The notes under the pieces: generated by a model
The model's input: the letters and a program-made list of their open reading frames with translations, nothing else
What the model was told of the DNA's origin: nothing
Databases searched by the model: none
Made by a program: the position numbers and the translations under genes
NCBI GenBank assembly: GCA_963855995.1
Contig: OY979718.1
Coordinates: 42,281,559 to 42,345,558 of the forward strand
Direction: 5' to 3'
Length of the DNA stretch: 64,000 bases
From: Muricea muricata
Taxonomy: Eukaryota > Cnidaria > Anthozoa > Malacalcyonacea > Plexauridae
Part shown: positions 56,410 to 64,000 of the stretch, piece after piece
Layout: each line of letters starts with the position of its first letter
How positions within the stretch are numbered: the stretch's first letter is position 1

Positions 56410-58122
56410 TTAGATCTCCTGAAAGTCATTGATTAGTTGTTCTAAGCATGTTGAACACTCACAGGCCTTCTCACACACACTGCAACAAAGGTGTAGTGGA
56501 TTTTTTCCTTGTTGTATGTATAATCTAGTGACTTCAGGAGTTCTTTTCTCAGGCACTTCTTATCTTGATGGCAAAACTCCCTCATATCATTTTGCATGTC
56601 AACTTTATTTCTGGCAATATCCCTGTTATTGTAGTATAGGATGGCATCAGCTTGTTTATTATCCCGACCTGCTCTTCCCGTCTCCTGAAAATACTGCTTT
56701 ACAGAGTAAGGAGGGCTTATATGGATGATCCGACGGATGTTTGGTATATCTACACCCATCCCAATGGCAACTGTCGCAAATATTACACGGACAATGCTAG
56801 TTGGTGAGCACAACTGTCGTAATATTTCCACTTTCATTTGTTCAGTTTGAGGTGCATGGAACTGTGCAAACATGCGATTCTCAGGTACTGCAAGTCCTCC
56901 TTCTGGATAATATTGCTAGTGGGATAGAATTGACTCAAACAATCTATATGCAAAGCCACACCATCTGAGGGGTAGATAGACAATGGTCAAAGGTAAGTCC
57001 AGTTTTGATGTCAACAACTCTTTGGCAATTGGCCTTAAAATAGATTCAATTGCATCAATGTCTCTTCCTGAACAAAAAATCTTTTTATAAAAAATATTGG
57101 TTCTGTCTGGGTTGCCAATCACTTGTTTACATTTTTTCAAGCCAAAAGATTCTTGAATCTTGACTGCATCAGATAAGCTGGCAGTTGCTGTCATTGCAAC
57201 AACTGGGATGTCAGGAAAGGTTACACAAAGAACACCCAATTTTCCGTAATCCTTCCTAAATTCAGTACCCCTGAAAAATTAAAAAATCATCCATTGAGCA
57301 TCGACCCTTCTACTGGTAGTGAATACTGAATAGCAAAATCATATGGGTCATTTACTTGTAAATAACTTAATTGATCTTGCTGACAAAATACTGACAGTTG
57401 TATACTAGAAAGTCAATGTGATGTATATTCATAGAGGTGTTTGGGTTTCTGCATAATAAAAAAGTAAGCAGACCAGTATATATAAATAAAAAGAAGAACA
57501 ACAAATGGTATATACAAAAGTTTTAACCGAACTGTATGACTTACCAATCCAATATGCAGTGAGCCTCGTCAATGACAATTGAAACAACACGTTCTTTGTA
57601 CGTTTCACTCAAAATCATATCACGCCCAAATTTGGTTGATATGATCGACTCTGGGTGAGCAAACACGATGTGATATTGTCCTTTAAGAAGACGATCTTTT
57701 TCACACAGTCTAAAGTCACAAGTGTATAAAGGTGTACTCCCCAGGTTTACATCGTCGTCGGTGATTTCTTCTAATTCCCGAATGATTATTGAAATGGCAG
57801 ACGCGCGGATGCCACAGGATTTCAGTCGAGATATTTGATCTTGTATCAGTGAATTTAATGGAGAAACAACAATAACAATCGTCAAGACGTCTTCAGTACA
57901 TGATTTCCATGAGGAAGGAGAGTCCGTTCGTTTAATATAGTCCTTCGCAAACATCAACATTGGAGTAAGATGAAAGATCAGAGACTTTCCATAACCCGTT
58001 GGCAGAATACAAATAACATCTTCCAAACATATTTCTTGCTTCGGCTTCAGTATGTTATTATGATACGCACTATTCAGAACAGCGAATTCCAAACAGGCAA
58101 GAAATGCAATCAACTCAAGCAT
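56410..58122 (-). pseudogene. RecQ-like superfamily 2 DNA helicase, two exons, nonsense and frameshift
   Basis: Exon 1 (58122-57545) has an ATG, KPKQ (motif 0-like), ILPTGYGKSLIF (Walker A), VVSPLNSLIQDQ (Ia), and IVIDEAHCILDW (DEAH Walker B) split by the intron (GATTG|GTAAGT). Exon 2 (57270-56410, acceptor TTTTTCAG) has GTEFRKDY, VVAMTATAS (III), IVYLPLRWCG (IV), IFATVAIGMGVDIPNIRRII (V) and QETGRAGRD (VI). Together these are the complete RecQ motor. TAG at 56916-56918 and a one-base loss near 56497 interrupt it; after the shift a Cys cluster (CCSVCEKACECSTC) ends the protein. RecQ enzymes unwind DNA 3'-5' with ATP. Convergent with the DUF6589-like gene, 0.87 kb apart, inside the same TIRs. 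Confidence 0.85.
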
Positions 58123-58302
58123 ATTTGTGCGTTCAAATTCGTTTTACTTTTAATACTCCTTTATTCCAATTTGTATCCGCAGGGCGCTCTAAAACACGTG
58201 TACTAGGGCTCCTGGTATCAGATTGACAAAGAATAGTTTGAGATTATGCAAGGCTGGTACAGCTGCAGTATAATATTAATTATATGAAAGATACGAGACG
58301 AG

Positions 58303-59177
58303 ATTTAACAATGCATTGTCTTTATTTCATTCACTCCAATCAAATAATTACAGTGATTTCAAAGTTTTAAACAATAACAACAACAAAACAAAGTATTTCA
58401 TCATCACCACGACCTCCCAAACCACGGGCTCGAGGGTAGTATCTTACTAAGGACCTACGTTCAAACTTATTCATCCGTTTATTAGTAGTACCTAAAAAGG
58501 TACTCAGTTCATCGCTGGCTTCCCAACGAGAGTTAGGGGAAGCAAATTCCTCGTCAAAAGCAGTCGAATCGACCTCGTTTTCCTGCGCGGATGATTCCAA
58601 TGTCAATGGACCACGCGGTTTTTTAGCATGTAAATGTTTTTCAGAGTCTGCGGGTTCCTTGGCAGCCCTTTTTCGACTTTCAGCACCCGTTTGATCGTCT
58701 GATACTCCGGGATTTACCTGATTAGTTTCCATACCCGTTTGATCGTCCGATACTCCGGGATTTACAGGTTGATTCTGGCTTGAAAAAGCCGAATCAGAAC
58801 TCTCACTGTACGTATTTTTTAAAATCGGGTCAATATTGGACAATATAGCTGATATTAAGGCGGTAATAAGACCTCGATCGGCCACAATAGCCTGAACGAG
58901 ATCATTGTTATTCGTCTGCCTACCTCCAAGTTCGCCTTCACGGTCGGATGCTTCGCGATGCGAAGGATTGTCTTCTGATTCACAGACCACAACAATTTCT
59001 TCGTCCGCCATCTTCGAGGAGTGAACAAAAAAGACGTCAAGTAATCCTGAGCCCGTGGTTTGGGAGGTCGTGGTGATGATGAAATACTTTGTTTTGTTGT
59101 TGTTATTGTTTAAAACTTTGAAATCACTGTAATTATTTGATTGGAGTGAATGAAATAAAGACAATGCATTGTTAAAT
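58303..59177 (-). mobile_element. 875-bp element with perfect 129-bp inverted repeats (DIRS-like derivative?)
   Basis: 58303-58431 and 59049-59177 are exact reverse complements over 129 bp (outer ends ATTTAACAATGCATTG; inner ends CCCAAACCACGGGCTC). No target duplication flanks it. The minus strand carries a gag-like ORF running into the left repeat. Inverted terminal repeats without a duplication and a gag-type ORF are features of DIRS-order elements; here RT and recombinase are deleted. It inserted between the RecQ gene and the right TIR of the 9-kb element. Confidence 0.65.
58367..59011 (-). CDS. gag-like ORF of the 875-bp element
   Basis: ATG at 59009-59011 gives MADEEIVVVCESEDNPSHRE. A polar, acidic protein follows with a duplicated VNPGVSDDQTG unit, a basic patch (KHLHAKKPRGP) and RWEASDELSTFLGTTNKRMN KFERR. 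The last residues (GGRGDDEILCFVVVIV) are encoded by the inverted repeat itself. It resembles the first ORF of cnidarian DIRS-like elements in my recollection; no structural motif proves it. Intact frame of 214 codons. Confidence 0.45.
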   Translation of the reverse strand: MADEEIVVVCESEDNPSHREASDREGELGGRQTNNNDLVQAIVADRGLITALISAILSNIDPILKNTYSESSDSAFSSQNQPVNPGVSDDQTGMETNQVNPGVSDDQTGAESRKRAAKEPADSEKHLHAKKPRGPLTLESSAQENEVDSTAFDEEFASPNSRWEASDELSTFLGTTNKRMNKFERRSLVRYYPRARGLGGRGDDEILCFVVVIV

Positions 59178-59315
59178 GGAGGCGAGTATCTTGAAATATA
59201 ATTCAAATTACACGTTCTATAATTTTGTCCGCTCCTTGCAAATGAATATTATTATTGGAAAGTGGAAGCACTGTAAATTCAGATTTGTCCATCCCTCCCT
59301 TAGTAATTTGATATC

Positions 59316-59392
59316 CTGGGAGCCACGTGACGAGCGGGCGCCAGGGTCTCTCCGCAGCGCCGGGCGTAGGTAAGACCCTGGGTACGAGGTTG
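59316..59392 (-). repeat. Right 77-bp TIR of the 9-kb element
   Basis: Complement of 50391-50467. The three differences are at TIR positions 14, 61 and 65. The 9-bp duplication TTGGACTTT follows immediately. Confidence 0.9.
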
Positions 59393-59401
59393 TTGGACTT
59401 T

Positions 59402-60724
59402 AGGAACTAGTTAAGTGCCAGTAAACTTTGCCAGACGACCTAAGCATTTAATATCCTAGTTCCTCCTGTGGATCAGCTTTTAAATCACCCTTCAGAAGAG
59501 AAGACCACAGTGCCGAAACAAAATACCCCAGAGGTTTATTCATCTTACCTCTCAGACAGGATCAAATGAAACTGACAATCATAACCCCCTAGAAAATGCT
59601 TCTGAGCAACTACTGAGAATATTTTCTCTTCATTATACCTTGATTATATCATGTTAGCAGATTATTCATAGTTAAGTCATTTAAGCACTAGGCTGTCCTT
59701 GTGATGAGCACAATTGCCAGAGATAATTAAGACACATTAAAGTCTTCAGAAACCAGAGTAAAGAAAATCACTGTTAACCAGATAAGATTCAAATTTACAT
59801 ACTGTTAGTATAGTTTAATCAATTACTGTTTTAATGACCACTGACCACATTTTGTACCAGTGACCAGCCTACTTAAATTTGGTTCGCATGGCCAGGAAAG
59901 ATATGAAGGAGTCTATGAAGCAGCTTGCTTGAAAATAAATTGTCAAAGTTCCATTGCACTTTTGGTGCAAATTATTATTATTATTCCCATGAATCTTGGA
60001 ATGACCCATTGCCAAGAGCTGTTTTGAGTTTCGATTCAGATAAAATATTTTAGATTGATGTCTGAGACACAACTAAAAGCAATATGGAGTTAAAGAATTG
60101 ATTTAAATTTAACAGCAACCTTATTGCTTTATATTCTGAAAATCAAAGAGATGCCAGATTATATATTATGCAAAAACCACTATTGTAGACATGCCTACAA
60201 AACTATTCAATTTTAGTTTTGCCTAAAATATAAGTAAATTTATTGAAATAAAGGTATATATAAGTAAAATATCTAGCATAGAAAATTACATTAATGAAAT
60301 ATACTCTATACGCTTGAGATATTTTTTTCTGACAATTGTAAATTTATTATATATTGGCATAAATTAACAATGATGTCTTGTCATTCTAGATTTTGCTGCT
60401 GAAAGACTTGCAGATATTGATAGAAGGTAGCTGAAAGAGTCATGCCAAGAGGGAATTGAGAACAGTAGTTTAAAAAGCAAGACCTTCTGTTGATTTTTAT
60501 AAAGTTTTTATTTCCTTAAGTGCATAATTTGCATACAAGTGCGTCTCTCTTTAACTTCGCGAATCGTCGTGAATTTTATGTCAGAACATTTTATAACAGG
60601 CGTATTGTATTATAAACAATTGATTCTGCCACGTCATCACTCACACTGCGAAGTCACGTGAGATAGCACAGCTGTCTGCCCGAGCAATCAGTGCGCGCCT
60701 GTCCTTGCTCGAGTACGGATGTCA
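59402..60724. other. Stretch without recognised features
   Basis: A+T-rich DNA between the 9-kb transposon and the DIRS-order element. It contains a short ATTATTATTATT tract at 59970-59984 and may include the 5' non-coding end of the downstream retroelement from about 60520 (ACAAGTGCGTCTCTC). No frame with a motif. Confidence 0.35.
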
Positions 60725-60750
60725 GTTTTGTCAGTTAATACTGACAAAAC
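60725..60750 (+). promoter_or_regulatory. Perfect 11-bp hairpin directly before the gag ATG
   Basis: GTTTTGTCAGT, loop TAAT, then ACTGACAAAAC, followed at once by ATGG. In RNA this stem would sit just 5' of the start codon. It could modulate initiation or be part of a terminal repeat; function unknown. Confidence 0.5.
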
Positions 60751-61056
60751 ATGGAAGAGACGCAAGCAAATCAACCTGAGCAATCGCATGATAATGCTAT
60801 TGTTTCGGCCATTGCTTCCATGAGTGAGGTTTTGGCTACTTCACTGTCCTCACTGAAGACAACGATGACAAAAACAAGTTACAGACCCGACTACAACCGT
60901 CAGAGAAATTACAAACTGGGGCACAAGAGAGCATACCCTTTTGCTAATCGAAATGCACCTCAACGATCATTTCCTGTCAACAAACATTTAAACTGGAAAC
61001 GGCCCAGCCTCCAGAACTCAAGAGAAAGAGTCGAGGGGAGGAGGCAGACCAAGTAG
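60751..61056 (+). CDS. gag-like ORF1 of the DIRS-order element, 101 aa
   Basis: A small polar protein: an N-terminal QANQPEQSHDNAIVSAIASM amphipathic stretch, then a basic half (RPDYNRQRNYKLGHKRAYPF, RVEGRRQTK) suited to nucleic-acid binding. No zinc knuckle. Expected to coat element RNA by analogy with DIRS ORF1. The pol frame stays open upstream of its own ATG, back under the end of this ORF (ELKRKSRGEEADQVGPS), so a frameshift fusion is possible as well as separate initiation. Confidence 0.6.
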   Translation: MEETQANQPEQSHDNAIVSAIASMSEVLATSLSSLKTTMTKTSYRPDYNRQRNYKLGHKRAYPFANRNAPQRSFPVNKHLNWKRPSLQNSRERVEGRRQTK

Positions 61057-61085
61057 GGCCAAGTATACCCTCTAGTGAGGTTAGT

Positions 61086-63125
61086 ATGAATACTTCTCAA
61101 TTTCAAGCCGGTAATTTAAAAAATTATATAGATGTGTGGCAGACAGCAACCGATGATCTAGATGTTTTAGACTGGGTTGCGCATTGTCATATAAAGTTCA
61201 TTAATAATGAACTGCCAATTCAGACTGAGATGCAGCGTGCTATAAAATTTAATGAAAAAGAGTCCATTATTATTGATAAGGAAATTGCAAAGCTCCTTGC
61301 AAAAGGTGTTCTTGTTCATTCCCAGCATGAACCAGGGGAGTTCATATCTCCTATCTTTTTACGGCTTAAGAAAAATGCGATTGATTATAGAATGATTCTC
61401 AACTTAAAAGAGCTTAATAGCTTTGTTGAGTATGAACACTTTAAAATGGAATCACTTCGTTCTGTAACAGACATGATGACTCCCAATTGTTATATGGCAT
61501 CAATCGATATAAAGGATGCCTATTATACTGTGCCAATAGCATTAGAGCACCAGAAATATTTAAAATTTGCATGGCGGGATACGTTGTATCAGTATACTTG
61601 TTTACCAAATGGCTTATCATCAGCACCCCGAATTTTTACTAAGATTATGAAACCTGTGTTCCAAACGTTGAGGAAACAAGGGCATATGTCATCCTCATAT
61701 ATAGATGATTGTTACCTTCAAGGAGAAACCTATAATGAATGTGCTGACAATGTAGACGTTTCTACATCTCGTCTTAAACAATTAGGGTTTTTCCCCCATG
61801 AAGAAAAATCACAAATGGTTCCAACACAGCAGATTACTTACTTGGGGCTCGAACTTAACTCGATTACAATGACTGTTACGCTGACAAAAGAAAGGGCCAC
61901 AAATATTAAACAAAAGTGTGCGACTATTCTTGCTGCAAAACAGGTTACCATTCTTAAATTAGCGCACGTAATCGGCCACTTAGTCTCTAGCTTCCCAGGG
62001 GTCGAGCACGGCCCCCTTTACTACAGGAGTTTAGAGCACGAAAAAACAACCTCTTTAGCAAACCATCATGGGCACTATGATGCCCAAATAACCCTTTCCG
62101 CTGACTCTGTTTCAGATTTACATTGGTGGGTTAATAATGTTGAAACGGCTACAAAACAAATCTCTCACGGTGAACCGCGTGTTTTTATACAAACTGACGC
62201 ATCCACCCATGGATGGGGCGGCGTTCGCGACGGTAATAGGACTGGGGGGAGATGGAAGCCAGAAGAAATTAACTCACATATAAACTACTTGGAATTATTA
62301 GCCATTTTGCTTACTTTGAAAGCGTTATGTCATGATTGTAAAAATAAACACATACGAGTACAGTGTGATAACACTACAGCAGTTTGTTATATAAACAATA
62401 TGGGCGGGTCAAAATCCCACAATTGTAACGCCATTACTAAGCACATATGGGAATTTTGCATTCACCAACAAATATGGTTGAGTGCCGCTCACTTACCAGG
62501 CTGCAAAAATACAGATGCCGATCTTGCATCACGGCATTTTAACGACCGGACTGAATGGATGCTTGATCGCCGCATATTTGAACAGGTCGCTACTAAGTTT
62601 GGGTATCCCACAATTGACCTATTTGCCTCGCGTTTAAACAACCAGTGTCCAAACTATGCCTCATGGAGACCAGACCCAGGTGCCCAACATGTAAATGCAT
62701 TTTCTGTTAATTGGCATAATTTTTTCTTTTATGCTTTCCCGCCATTTAGTGTAATAGGACGCTGTTTAGAGAAAATACAACACAATCAAGCCGAAGGGAT
62801 CCTGATTGTACCATTATGGCCAAGTCAAAGTTGGTATCCCAAGCTACTCAGACTTTTGGTAAGCCTTCCAGCTGTGATTCCAGCGAAGGACAACTTACTC
62901 AAAATGCCAGCCACTCAGAAGTTACACCCGTTACGAAAGAAACTGACGTTGTTAGCATGTCATTTATGCGGCGACTCTACCAAAACAAAGGCTTTTCTCA
63001 ACAAGCTACAAATATCATCCTCAACTCTTGGCGAGAATCCTCGCATCAACAGTACGGAACATATATTAGTAAGTGGCTATTATTCTGTTCTAAAAGAGAG
63101 ATTAATCCCGTTCGTCCATCTGTAA
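61086..63125 (+). CDS. Reverse transcriptase-RNase H polyprotein of the DIRS-order element, 679 aa
   Basis: Open throughout. RT: ISPIFLRLKK and DYRMILNLKELN (fingers), SIDIKDAYYTVP (Asp141), PNGLSSAPRIFTKIM, SSYIDDCYLQG (YIDD 205-208), TYLGLEL. RNase H: FIQTDASTHGWGG (Asp371), NYLELLAILL (Glu403), VQCDNTTAVCYIN (Asp428), CKNTDADLASR (Asp477/479). The C-terminal region TIDLFASRLNNQCPNYASWR, HVNAFSVNW, FYAFPPF and VPLWPSQSWYP is typical of DIRS-type pol and aligns with the segment sometimes called methyltransferase-like. It converts element RNA to DNA. Every catalytic residue I looked for is present. It overlaps the recombinase ORF by 310 nt. Confidence 0.88.
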   Translation: MNTSQFQAGNLKNYIDVWQTATDDLDVLDWVAHCHIKFINNELPIQTEMQRAIKFNEKESIIIDKEIAKLLAKGVLVHSQHEPGEFISPIFLRLKKNAIDYRMILNLKELNSFVEYEHFKMESLRSVTDMMTPNCYMASIDIKDAYYTVPIALEHQKYLKFAWRDTLYQYTCLPNGLSSAPRIFTKIMKPVFQTLRKQGHMSSSYIDDCYLQGETYNECADNVDVSTSRLKQLGFFPHEEKSQMVPTQQITYLGLELNSITMTVTLTKERATNIKQKCATILAAKQVTILKLAHVIGHLVSSFPGVEHGPLYYRSLEHEKTTSLANHHGHYDAQITLSADSVSDLHWWVNNVETATKQISHGEPRVFIQTDASTHGWGGVRDGNRTGGRWKPEEINSHINYLELLAILLTLKALCHDCKNKHIRVQCDNTTAVCYINNMGGSKSHNCNAITKHIWEFCIHQQIWLSAAHLPGCKNTDADLASRHFNDRTEWMLDRRIFEQVATKFGYPTIDLFASRLNNQCPNYASWRPDPGAQHVNAFSVNWHNFFFYAFPPFSVIGRCLEKIQHNQAEGILIVPLWPSQSWYPKLLRLLVSLPAVIPAKDNLLKMPATQKLHPLRKKLTLLACHLCGDSTKTKAFLNKLQISSSTLGENPRINSTEHILVSGYYSVLKERLIPFVHL

Positions 63126-63937
63126 CTATGGCGGTAGAATTTTTGACAGAACTTTATGACCTCGGACTTGGTTATAGCAGTATTAATACAGCCAGGTGTG
63201 CTCTTTCAGCGATTTTGGAATGTCCAAGTTCTAGTAACAGCACGTTTGGGCAGTCTGTTGACGTAAAACGGTTTATGAAGGGCATTTTTCAAAGCAGACC
63301 TGCCCTTCCAAGATATAACAAAACTTGGGATGTTCAAACATTGCTTCAGTATCTATTATCCATGAAGGACACAAAAGATCTTACTCTAAAGGAGCTTACT
63401 CTGAAACTTGTAATTTTAGTTGCCTTAACTACAGTTCAACGCGGACAATCATTGCATTTAATGGATACCGCCAACATGGTACACGAGCACAATTCGCTCG
63501 TTTTTCTGTTAAGCAGTGCCATCAAACAGACAAAACCAGGGAGATCTTCATCTGAACTGACAATAAAATTGACAGCTTACTCTCCTGATGAGAAACTTTG
63601 TGTTGTTCGCACTTGCTTAATCTATTTAGAAAAAACTAAGCCCTTACGTGGTGTTGAAACTCAGCTTTTTATTACCCATCAAAAACCTCATAAGAAAGCT
63701 AGTCGGGACACTATTAGACCCTGGATTAAACAGATTATGGCAACTGCCGGAATAGATGTAACAGTTTTCAAACCACATAGTGTGCGAGCCGCTGCAACGT
63801 CCAAGGCAAAGTTAAACAATGCATCTACTTCAGATATCATGAAAGCAGCTGGGTGGACATCCGCTGCGACATTTGCAAAGTATTATGATAAACCTATAGA
63901 CCTTGCAGAACCTTTATCGGTTAGTGTGTTAAAGTAG
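62816..63937 (+). CDS. Tyrosine recombinase of the DIRS-order element, 373 aa
   Basis: The N-terminal SAM-like, core-binding part (SWRESSHQQYGTYISKWLLF CSKR, YSSINTARCALSAIL) precedes the catalytic domain. TTVQRGQSLHL supplies Arg209, KPHSVRAAATSKA gives His321 and Arg324, AAGWTSAATFAKYYDKP the conserved Trp and nucleophile Tyr356/357. These are the R-H-R-Y residues of tyrosine recombinases. It cuts and joins circular element DNA to the target in the nucleus. The ATG at 62816 lies within the pol ORF in another frame; the first about 50 codons may be read only as overlap, as the domain starts near residue 50. Intact. Confidence 0.87.
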   Translation: MAKSKLVSQATQTFGKPSSCDSSEGQLTQNASHSEVTPVTKETDVVSMSFMRRLYQNKGFSQQATNIILNSWRESSHQQYGTYISKWLLFCSKREINPVRPSVTMAVEFLTELYDLGLGYSSINTARCALSAILECPSSSNSTFGQSVDVKRFMKGIFQSRPALPRYNKTWDVQTLLQYLLSMKDTKDLTLKELTLKLVILVALTTVQRGQSLHLMDTANMVHEHNSLVFLLSSAIKQTKPGRSSSELTIKLTAYSPDEKLCVVRTCLIYLEKTKPLRGVETQLFITHQKPHKKASRDTIRPWIKQIMATAGIDVTVFKPHSVRAAATSKAKLNNASTSDIMKAAGWTSAATFAKYYDKPIDLAEPLSVSVLK

Positions 63938-64000
63938 CAAAGATACGATATGATCTATTATGACTGTTATTAAATATTGCTAGAATAATCCTTCGTGTGC

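Larger units (their letters stand above)
50391..59392. mobile_element. 9.0-kb DNA transposon encoding DUF6589-like and RecQ-like proteins
   Basis: 77-bp TIRs at 50391-50467 and 59316-59392 (CAACCTCGTACCC... ...CTCCCAG) differ at three positions. TTGGACTTT at 50382-50390 and 59393-59401 is an exact 9-bp duplication abutting both ends. Between them are two convergent spliced genes, DUF6589-like (plus, 50727-55538) and RecQ-like helicase (minus, 56410-58122), and a secondary insertion (58303-59177). All of the recognised coding DNA inside belongs to these three. The DUF6589 protein is the likely transposase by exclusion (inference). Both genes have stops or frameshifts, so this copy is probably immobile without help. 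The 9-bp duplication resembles Mutator-like elements, but the proteins do not. Confidence 0.85.
60725..64000 (+). mobile_element. DIRS-order (tyrosine-recombinase) retroelement, coding part intact
   Basis: Three plus-strand ORFs in the order gag-like (60751), RT-RNase H (61086) and tyrosine recombinase (62816), the last two overlapping by 310 nt in different frames. This is the DIRS/Ngaro/PAT arrangement: cDNA is integrated by a recombinase rather than an integrase, so no target duplication is expected. All frames are open and catalytic residues present. Terminal repeats were not found; the right end lies beyond the window, so DIRS and Ngaro cannot be separated on structure. The C-terminal DLFAS...YAFPP region of pol favours the DIRS group. 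Confidence 0.82.

Noticed and set aside
50391-59392. Host genes merely flanked by two chance copies of a common repeat
   Set aside because: The two ends are in inverted orientation, match over 77 bp, and abut an exact 9-bp duplication, which a chance pair would not show. Recombination between two elements cannot be fully excluded.

Overview
The window is eukaryotic, A+T-rich and gene-poor. It looks like nuclear DNA of a cnidarian, most likely an anthozoan (coral or sea anemone). The basis is inference: introns with GT..AG borders, FNIII/lectin receptor exons with tyrosine-motif tails, and BEL/Pao, Kolobok, MULE-SWIM and DIRS-type elements of the kind known from anthozoan assemblies. No tRNA, rRNA or CRISPR array was recognised. 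Almost everything that can be named is a transposable element (TE), a foldback or MITE, a satellite, or a decaying exon.

Layout. 1-4950: 3' part of a frameshifted BEL/Pao retrotransposon and its 3' LTR. 5010-7812: a complete Kolobok-type DNA transposon with one intact 581-aa transposase, 20-bp TIRs and TTAA duplications. 7880-11721: TA-flanked MITEs and a foldback nested in a foldback. 11814-16901: four elements nested inside one another, each with its own 8-bp target duplication. 16902-24500: inverted-repeat elements around one orphan protein-kinase exon. 24561-30206: a fragment of one nested family, then about 5.4 kb of 21-22 bp satellite with a roughly 493-bp higher-order period. 30207-31145: the gag end of an LTR element, minus strand. 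31487-34607: a frameshifted MULE-type transposase with a SWIM zinc finger, next to a 55-bp satellite that switches orientation (34755-35735).

38456-47840: a small tandem cluster of receptor pseudogenes on the minus strand (unnamed Cys-containing ectodomain, rhamnose-binding-type lectin, FNIII, membrane segment, tyrosine-motif tails), separated by MITEs, a 1.35-kb foldback and a 250-bp TA microsatellite. Upstream flanks of the duplicated units match each other.

50391-59392 is the most notable object: a 9002-bp element with 77-bp TIRs (three mismatches) and an exact 9-bp duplication. It carries a spliced gene for a Cys-rich N-terminus plus DUF6589-like protein (plus strand) and a convergent spliced RecQ-like helicase gene (minus strand). 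Both have a few stops or frameshifts. An 875-bp element with perfect 129-bp inverted repeats and a gag-like ORF lies inside it. 60725-64000 is a DIRS-order retroelement with undamaged gag, RT/RNase H and tyrosine-recombinase frames, running off the window end.

The genes do not form one pathway. The window is a layered record of mobile DNA, with several pre-insertion sites preserved in cis as controls.
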